Part shown: positions 6,688-11,252 of the stretch, one piece after another
How positions within the stretch are numbered: the first letter of the stretch is position 1
Layout: each line of letters starts with the position of its first letter
From: CALMSM01 sp964534095
GTDB taxonomy: Bacteria > Patescibacteriota > Saccharimonadia > Saccharimonadales > CALMSM01
Assembly (NCBI GenBank): GCA_964534095.1
Contig: CAZHPF010000026.1
Coordinates: forward strand, 1 to 11,252
DNA length: 11,252 nt
Direction of reading: 5' to 3'
Program-made: the position numbers and the translations under genes
Notes under the pieces: model-generated
What the model saw: only the letters and a program-made list of their open reading frames with translations
The model's database searches: none
What the model was told of the DNA's origin: nothing

Positions 6688-7230
6688 ATGGCAGTAGAAA
6701 TTGACCCAACCGCAAAAGTAAACTTAGTTATGGGATCAGCGAGCGATGTGGACGTACCGGCAAAAGCTGCTAAGATTTTAGATCAGTTTGGAATACCGTA
6801 CCAGCCACGCGTGTTATCTGCACACCGTACGTATGAAGCCATGGATGCGTATGCTCGTGACTTGCGCGAGTCAAAGCTCGGCATTGTAGTGATTGCTTTT
6901 GCTGGTAAGTCTGCCGCGTTGCCAGGTGATCTTTCCGCAAGACTTCATACTCCTGTAATTGGTGTGCCCGTGGTGCCAAAACCCGACACGCTTGATGCCG
7001 CAGTGGGCTCTATGATTGAAATGCCACCCGGCTCGTCACTGCTTATGGTTGGCCCTAATCAAGGCGACAACGCTGCATTGGCGGCTGTGCGAATACTAGG
7101 CTTAAGCGACCCTGCCTTGCGAGAACAATACGCAGAATTTGAGGCAGCAAATAGAGACAAAACTCTTGGGGCTGATGCGCAAATGAATGACCTTGGGCTA
7201 CAAGGCTTTATGGCTCAACAGGGAAGTTAA
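6688..7230 (+). CDS. purE: Phosphoribosylaminoimidazole carboxylase, PurE family
   Basis: PurE makes CAIR, either from N5-CAIR as a mutase (class I, paired with PurK) or directly from AIR and CO2 (class II). I chose ATG 6688 (180 residues) because GGAG at 6677-6680 lies seven bases before it and only one base before the in-frame ATG at 6682. Recognisable blocks are MGSASD (15-20), the catalytic-His block SAHRT (44-48) and PVIGVPV (89-95). The usual class I loop, GAGGAAHLPGM in E. coli, reads FAGKSAALPGD here (71-81). The second His is lost and a Lys-Ser appears, faintly like the class II RSNALSG. The class is therefore uncertain, and no purK is in the window. It starts 19 bases after purC, and purB starts one base after its stop, so the genes are co-transcribed. 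Confidence 0.93.
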   Translation: MAVEIDPTAKVNLVMGSASDVDVPAKAAKILDQFGIPYQPRVLSAHRTYEAMDAYARDLRESKLGIVVIAFAGKSAALPGDLSARLHTPVIGVPVVPKPDTLDAAVGSMIEMPPGSSLLMVGPNQGDNAALAAVRILGLSDPALREQYAEFEAANRDKTLGADAQMNDLGLQGFMAQQGS

Positions 7231-7231
7231 T

Positions 7232-8647
7232 ATGACAGCAACGGCAGAACAACAATTGATGGCAATAACTCCGATTGATGGTCGGTATGCCGATAAAGTC
7301 GAAGAGTTAGCCCCAGTTGTTTCAGAATTCGGGCTCATTAGATACCGAGTAGCGGTCGAAGCGGGCTGGTTAAGTATGCTTGGCAGCGAAGGAGTATTGC
7401 CAGACGTTGAGCCATTTAGCGATAGAGCCCAAGATGCGATCGCTGAGCTTGCAGAAACCTTTACGATAGAAGACGCCATGCAGATTAAGGCCATAGAAAC
7501 TACCACAACTACGGACTTTGCTGGTCGTGAACGAGGAAAAACCAATCATGATGTTAAGGCGGTTGAATACTGGATACGTGATCAACTAGCAGGTGACCCT
7601 GAGCTCGGCGCCCAACTAGAATTGATCCATTTTGGGCGAACATCAGAAGATATTAATAATCTAGCTATTGCTATGATGTTAAGAGATGCACGAGATACGG
7701 TGCTGTTACCTTCACTAGAGGAAGTTATAGATATCACGGCCGAACGTGCTGATAGGTATACCGATATGCCTTTGCTTGCCCGTACACATGGCCAACCGGC
7801 GACTCCTACTACCTTGGGGCATGAAATGAATGTATTTTATCATCGGCTTCGTGAACGCCGGGACGCTTTAGCAGGAATAGCGATACGCGGCAAACTAAAT
7901 GGTGCCACAGGTGGCTTCGCGGCTGATGCTATAGCTTACCCTGAAGTAAACTGGCCTGCGATTTCTAGGCGTTTTACAGTATCGCTTGGCTTTGAACCTA
8001 ATTCTGTGACTACGCAAATCGAGCCTCACGACTGGGAAGCCGAACTTTTTTACGCTCTAGCACATGGCAATAATATATTAACTGATCTAGCTACAGATAT
8101 GTGGCAGTACATTTCTATGGGGCATTTTGCTCAAAGAGCAGTAGCCGGTGAAGTTGGCTCATCAGCTATGCCACACAAAGTAAACCCTATAGCGTTCGAA
8201 AACGCCGAAGCTAATTTTGGTCTTGCGAACGCAACGTTAATCCATCTTGCCGACAAGTTAACTAAGTCTCGTTTGCAACGAGATTTAAGTGATTCTTCGG
8301 CGCAACGAGCAATTGGTGGAGCATTTGCCCATAGCCTTGTTGGTTATAAAGCTATGAGACAAGCATTTGGACGAGCGGAAGCAAATCCGGGAAGCATGAG
8401 AGAAGAGCTTGAGGGTGAATGGGTGGTATTAGCGGAAGCCGTGCAAACAGTGATGCGACGGTATCGCATTCCCGGTGCATATGATTTGATTAAACAAGTC
8501 ACACGCGGAGAGTCATTGGACGAAGAAAGTTACGCACGGCTAGTTATGGGTATTGAAGGTATCCCAGAAGAAGCACGTGAGCGTCTATTGACGCTTACGC
8601 CAGCAACCTATGTCGGCTATTCAGCACAATTAGCCCGTAGCCGCTAA
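7232..8647 (+). CDS. purB: Adenylosuccinate lyase
   Basis: PurB removes fumarate twice in purine synthesis: from SAICAR to give AICAR, and from adenylosuccinate to give AMP. The 471-residue product resembles the E. coli PurB branch, opening with ITPIDGRYADKV (12-23). TTTTDFAGRERGKTNHDVKAVE lies at about 91-112, TSEDINNLA at 137-145, THGQPATPTT (185-194, catalytic His186) and the superfamily signature GSSAMPHKVNP (309-319) with the mobile-loop serines 310/311. SRLQRDLSDSSAQR at 346-359 is also typical. An in-frame ATG exists 45 bases upstream inside purE, but 7232 is preferred: GGGAAG (7221-7226) is correctly spaced and the family N-terminus fits. One base separates it from the purE stop, so translation is probably coupled. 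purH follows after 14 bases. Confidence 0.97.
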   Translation: MTATAEQQLMAITPIDGRYADKVEELAPVVSEFGLIRYRVAVEAGWLSMLGSEGVLPDVEPFSDRAQDAIAELAETFTIEDAMQIKAIETTTTTDFAGRERGKTNHDVKAVEYWIRDQLAGDPELGAQLELIHFGRTSEDINNLAIAMMLRDARDTVLLPSLEEVIDITAERADRYTDMPLLARTHGQPATPTTLGHEMNVFYHRLRERRDALAGIAIRGKLNGATGGFAADAIAYPEVNWPAISRRFTVSLGFEPNSVTTQIEPHDWEAELFYALAHGNNILTDLATDMWQYISMGHFAQRAVAGEVGSSAMPHKVNPIAFENAEANFGLANATLIHLADKLTKSRLQRDLSDSSAQRAIGGAFAHSLVGYKAMRQAFGRAEANPGSMREELEGEWVVLAEAVQTVMRRYRIPGAYDLIKQVTRGESLDEESYARLVMGIEGIPEEARERLLTLTPATYVGYSAQLARSR

Positions 8648-8661
8648 AGAAAGGAATTATC

Positions 8662-10308
8662 ATGGCAGCAGTAGAAAGTGGTGAATCAATTGCACTATTA
8701 TCGGTATACGACAAAACTGGGATCGTTGAGTTCGCAGAGGGCTTAACAGGGCTTGGCATACCCGTCTATTCGTCTGGAGGTACGGCGGATAGAATCGGGC
8801 AGTCAGGATTACCAGTGACAGATGTATCTGTACTGGTCGGCGGAAAAGCCATCCTAGGCCACAAAGTGGTTACGCTGTCCCGTGAAGTTCACGCAGGATT
8901 ATTGGCAGATCTAGAAGACCCAGAAGACCCAGAAAAAATACCAGAAACGGTCGAGATTGCAAACCTAGGTATACCTGTTATTGGCTTAGTGGGTGTTGAT
9001 ATGTATCCGCTTGAAGAAGAAATTGCTGATCCAAACGCAACTCGAGCAAGCGTTCGTGCAAAAACTGATATAGGCGGCCCAACCATGTTGCGTGCTGGGG
9101 CAAAGGGTCGAAGGATCGTGTTATCAGTTCCGGAGCAGCGTCAACAAGTCTTGGATTGGCTAGCAGCGGGTAAACCAGACGAGGAAGGATTTCTAGATGA
9201 TCTAGCAGCGCGAGCTGAGTATGAAGCTGCGCGATATACTGGTGTATCTGCTCAGTATTTGGGCGGGGAGGATGTGGTGCTTCGGGCTGGCAGGAGAGTA
9301 ATGACGGCTCAATACGGTGAAAATGCATGGATGCAGCCTGCTGGACTCTATGCGGATAATCGGGTGAATGTTGATCCGCTGGGGCTTGACCAGTTTGAAT
9401 TACGTAAGGGCGAGCCAAGCTATAACAACTTGGTTGATATCGACAGGCTGCTCCAAACTACTACGCATATCGCTGCTGGGCTTGAACGTAATTTTGCTGA
9501 GGTGCCATCAATTGCCGTAGGCGTGAAGCACGGCAATGCTTGTGGAGCCGCAATTGGAGACACACTTGCAGTGGCAACAGCTAAAATGCTCGAGGGTGAT
9601 GAGCTGGCTATCTTCGGCGGTGTAGTCATGCTAACTGGCGAGATAGATGAAGAAGTAGCCACGGTACTTATGCGACATAATATCGCTGACGGGCAGCCAA
9701 ACCGTATGCTTGATGCAATCGTGGCAGCAGGTATCACGCCGAAAGCAGAGGAAATTTTGTCTAAGCGGGCAAAGGTACGAATTCTGCTTAACCCCGCGCT
9801 TGCCAACCTTGGCGAAGATTCACTAGATACAGCGCCACGTACTCGGTATGTTCGCGGCGGTATGCTCGTGCAGCCGAACTATACGTTTGTTCAGGATCTC
9901 GATGCAGAATATATGCAACACCACGGAGAGATGACAGAACGTCAGCGCCGTGAGCTGATATTGGCGTGGGCGATTGGCAGTACGAGTAATAGCAACACTA
10001 TTACCCTTGTGAAAGATGACAAATTGGTTGGGAATGGGGTGGGTCAACAGGATCGGGTGGGTGCCGCCAAACTTGCTCTTAGTAGGGCTGTCGATAGAGG
10101 CCATGACGTGCGAGGAGCGGCGGTGTATAGTGACAGCTTCTTCCCATTTGCTGATGGGCCACAAGTGCTCGTAGACGCAGGTATCGGCGCCATACTGACC
10201 TCAAGTGGTTCGGTAAAGGATCAGGAAGTCATCGATACATTTCTAGAGGCTGGCGTAGCGGTAAGCATGGTGCCGGATAAAACAGGACGCGGGTTCTTCG
10301 GCCATTAG
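8662..10308 (+). CDS. purH: Bifunctional AICAR transformylase / IMP cyclohydrolase, divergent
   Basis: PurH performs the last two steps to IMP: formyl transfer from 10-formyl-THF to AICAR, then ring closure. The 548-residue protein has both domains. In the N-terminal cyclohydrolase, SVYDKTGIVEFA (14-25), SSGGTA (37-42), YP (115-116), DIGGPTMLRAGAK (136-148) and VHAG (76-79) are kept. The usual RVKTLHP segment reads KVVTLSR (68-74), so by my alignment the catalytic Lys (human Lys66) is Val70, while Tyr115, Asp136 and Lys148 match human Tyr104, Asp125 and Lys137. In the transformylase, YGEN (218-221), SYNNLVD (253-259), KHGNACG (289-295, Lys289-His290), TSNS (441-444), SDSFFPFAD (490-498) and the terminal His548 correspond to known active-site residues. 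The usual KHTNPCG is altered at two positions. The Shine-Dalgarno AAAGGA ends six bases before the ATG. It is the last pur gene in the cluster. Confidence 0.93.
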   Translation: MAAVESGESIALLSVYDKTGIVEFAEGLTGLGIPVYSSGGTADRIGQSGLPVTDVSVLVGGKAILGHKVVTLSREVHAGLLADLEDPEDPEKIPETVEIANLGIPVIGLVGVDMYPLEEEIADPNATRASVRAKTDIGGPTMLRAGAKGRRIVLSVPEQRQQVLDWLAAGKPDEEGFLDDLAARAEYEAARYTGVSAQYLGGEDVVLRAGRRVMTAQYGENAWMQPAGLYADNRVNVDPLGLDQFELRKGEPSYNNLVDIDRLLQTTTHIAAGLERNFAEVPSIAVGVKHGNACGAAIGDTLAVATAKMLEGDELAIFGGVVMLTGEIDEEVATVLMRHNIADGQPNRMLDAIVAAGITPKAEEILSKRAKVRILLNPALANLGEDSLDTAPRTRYVRGGMLVQPNYTFVQDLDAEYMQHHGEMTERQRRELILAWAIGSTSNSNTITLVKDDKLVGNGVGQQDRVGAAKLALSRAVDRGHDVRGAAVYSDSFFPFADGPQVLVDAGIGAILTSSGSVKDQEVIDTFLEAGVAVSMVPDKTGRGFFGH

Positions 10309-10318
10309 ACGATTTTCT

Positions 10319-10336
10319 GTGTAACTTCGGTTATAC
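10319..10336 (+). promoter_or_regulatory. UUCG-tetraloop hairpin between purH and rnpA, overlapping a -10-like box
   Basis: GTGTAAC (10319-10325), loop TTCG, GTTATAC (10330-10336) form a seven-base-pair stem with one G-U pair and a C(UUCG)G loop, an exceptionally stable RNA tetraloop. It lies 10 bases after the purH stop. No U-run follows, so termination is doubtful; it could protect the 3' end of the pur mRNA or guide processing. The same bases include TATACT (10332-10337), a good -10 without a clear -35. From that box rnpA (ATG 10346) would be leaderless. Confidence 0.4.
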
Positions 10337-10345
10337 TTGAAGTAA

Positions 10346-10708
10346 ATGATTAGTAAAACGCATCGGTTTCACGGGCATAATTCGCTTAACTATGTCTACC
10401 GCAATGGACAAACAGTTCGAGGCCCGCTCACCTCAATTAAATACATCGTGAACGAACGACGAAGCACCTATCGGGTGGCGGTAGTAGTGAGTAAAAAAGT
10501 GCACAAATCTGCCGTTACGCGTAACCGCATCCGTCGCCGGATATATGAACAAGTCCGTCTGATAGCCGATGAGATAACCCAGCCGTATGACATTGTCGTA
10601 ACGGTGTTTCATGAGAGTGTTGCAGAATTACCCGTAAATGAGCTGGTCACCCTTGTCCGCGCCCAATTTCGCCAAGCTAAAATTACTCGCGATAATTTGC
10701 CAAAATAA
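10346..10708 (+). CDS. rnpA: Ribonuclease P protein component
   Basis: RnpA binds the RNase P RNA and helps it remove 5' leaders from pre-tRNAs. The 120-residue, strongly basic protein matches the family length. The N-terminal HRFHGHNSLNYVYRNGQTVRG (from residue 6) corresponds to the R-F/H-x-x-V-F/Y-x-x-G aromatic-rich start. VVVSKKVHKSAVTRNRIRR at 46-64 contains the family RNR signature, with one extra residue between the lysine and RNR blocks compared with the usual spacing. YDIVVTV (81-87) forms the next strand. No clear Shine-Dalgarno precedes the ATG, and the -10-like TATACT ends only eight bases before it, which suggests a leaderless start or read-through from purH 37 bases upstream. 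The usual upstream partner rpmH and downstream yidC are not here. Confidence 0.93.
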   Translation: MISKTHRFHGHNSLNYVYRNGQTVRGPLTSIKYIVNERRSTYRVAVVVSKKVHKSAVTRNRIRRRIYEQVRLIADEITQPYDIVVTVFHESVAELPVNELVTLVRAQFRQAKITRDNLPK

Positions 10709-10725
10709 CCCTTGTGCTTTAGGGG
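10709..10725 (+). terminator. Weak hairpin directly after rnpA
   Basis: CCCT (10709-10712) pairs with AGGG (10721-10724) around an eight-base loop, starting on the base after the rnpA stop. The stem is short and followed by TAAATAAG instead of a U-run, so it is at best a poor terminator. It overlaps the candidate -35 of the next gene. Confidence 0.2.
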
Positions 10726-10741
10726 TAAATAAGAGTATAGT
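10712..10741 (+). promoter_or_regulatory. Candidate promoter of the terminal repeat-protein gene
   Basis: TTGTGC (10712-10717) and TATAGT (10736-10741) are 18 bases apart and match the -35/-10 consensus at 3/6 and 5/6 positions. Transcription would start near 10748, leaving a leader of about 32 bases. That leader lacks a Shine-Dalgarno near the ATG at 10780. Confidence 0.4.
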
Positions 10742-10779
10742 GGTGGATGATAAGCAAAAACTAATACCACAAAAAAATC

Positions 10780-11252
10780 ATGCCAGGCCAAGATACAATT
10801 GCTCCACCCCAAGTAGCTGTACCGGATTTACCTACAACCGATCCGGCATACAATAGTTTTATTCAAGACGTATTAACAGGCAGTTTCCTACCAGGCGAGC
10901 TCGAAGCACGTCTACGTCGCGATGACCAAGGATATGCGACAGCTCCAAACGGTACAAAGGTTGGTTATGGAGCGGCTGGTGGAGGTCTTTTTAGCGCTGA
11001 TGAGTCAGGGCGTCTCTCGGCTGATAGCTTAGCCACAGGTGTTACGGCTCTAGATAGAGTACTTCGAGAAGACCGAATTGTCGAGCCGGAACAGGCTGAC
11101 ATTATACGGGGTGTGGCTGCCTCCAAAGAACGACTTGCCAAAGAAGAGACTGGCTTACGGTCTACTGCTAGTTTCCTAGAAGACGTCCTTGCCGACCGTT
11201 TCCTACCAGGCGAGCTCGAAGCACGTCTACGTCGCGATGACCAAGGATATGC
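10780..11252 (+). CDS. Unrecognised protein with a roughly 105-residue internal repeat, 3' end cut by the window
   Basis: An open frame from ATG 10780 runs through the window end with 157 complete codons and no stop. I do not recognise the family. There is no signal peptide or membrane segment. After a Pro-rich start (APPQVAVPDLPTTDPAY), SFIQDVLTGSFLPGELEARL begins at residue 26, followed by RRDDQGYA, a Gly-rich stretch (VGYGAAGGGLFSADESGRL, 61-79) and charged helices (ALDRVLREDRIVEPEQADII, KERLAKEE). At residue 131 the opening block returns as SFLEDVLADRFLPGELEARL, then RRDDQGY, giving a 105-residue period. The second copy is where the window stops, so the number of units is unknown. The shared core is identical in DNA. 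The ATG lacks a visible Shine-Dalgarno; the only earlier in-frame ATG (10747) hits a stop after five codons. Function unknown; this may be the start of a long repeat protein. Confidence 0.75.
   Translation, partial: MPGQDTIAPPQVAVPDLPTTDPAYNSFIQDVLTGSFLPGELEARLRRDDQGYATAPNGTKVGYGAAGGGLFSADESGRLSADSLATGVTALDRVLREDRIVEPEQADIIRGVAASKERLAKEETGLRSTASFLEDVLADRFLPGELEARLRRDDQGY
10883..10937 (+). repeat. 55-bp direct repeat, copy 1
   Basis: This 55-base stretch (starting GTTTCCTACCAGGC) is identical to 11198-11252, 315 bases downstream and in the same reading frame. The bases on the left differ (A versus C). It encodes FLPGELEARLRRDDQGY. Confidence 0.9.
11198..11252 (+). repeat. 55-bp direct repeat, copy 2, ending at the window edge
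   Basis: Exact copy of 10883-10937, including every synonymous codon position. The repeat runs to the last base of the window, so its true right boundary is unknown. Confidence 0.9.

Noticed and set aside
7187..7231. Longer purB starting at 7187 inside purE
   Set aside because: The extra 15 residues are not part of the family N-terminus, and the ATG at 7232 has a well-spaced GGGAAG and sits one base after the purE stop.
8908..8937. Short CCAGAAGA-type direct repeat in purH, encoding EDPEDPEK
   Set aside because: Two imperfect copies of about nine bases in an acidic surface loop. The reading frame is intact and there is no sign of expansion or frameshift.

Overview
The window reads as part of a streamlined bacterial genome, most likely a Candidatus Saccharibacteria (TM7) / Patescibacteria member. 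The evidence is a SecA that lacks the C-terminal zinc-binding tail and carries an extra stretch before its TYGTNNEFGFDYLRDNM motif, a divergent RnpA, uncharacterised small proteins, and genes packed closely on one strand. The assignment is an inference from protein style, not from a marker gene search. All nine complete genes and one incomplete gene lie on the + strand. All nine stops are TAA or TAG, never TGA.

Layout. (1) 51-770: an unrecognised protein whose C-terminal half is an uninterrupted run of about 17 six-residue repeats, probably a beta-solenoid. (2) 849-1637: a cytidine deaminase-fold protein with HAE and PCGMC zinc motifs and long extensions. Its start codon is preceded by a 12-bp stem that overlaps both a candidate promoter and the ribosome binding site. 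(3) 1725-4322: secA, followed 10 bases later by (4) 4333-5622, an M16 zinc peptidase. (5) 5623-5750: a 128-base intergenic region rich in inverted repeats, ending in the strongest Shine-Dalgarno of the window. (6) 5751-10308: a tight purine operon, purC-purE-purB-purH. (7) 10346-10708: rnpA, separated from purH by 37 bases that fold into a UUCG-tetraloop hairpin. (8) 10780 to the window end: the start of an unrecognised repeat protein, cut by the window edge.

The four pur genes encode the later steps of de novo purine synthesis, from AIR to IMP: carboxylation (PurE), SAICAR synthesis (PurC), fumarate removal (PurB), then formyl transfer and ring closure (PurH). No gene for the earlier steps from PRPP to AIR, and no purK, is present here. 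PurE and PurH both deviate from family consensus at active-site loops. SecA drives export across the membrane, the M16 peptidase probably degrades peptides, and RnpA is the protein part of RNase P.

The most notable points are the hexad-repeat protein, the RBS/promoter-overlapping stem at 816-848, the altered PurE and PurH motifs, and the final 55 bases. Those 55 bases exactly duplicate 10883-10937 and may mark an assembly-graph contig end inside a gene with roughly 105-residue repeats.
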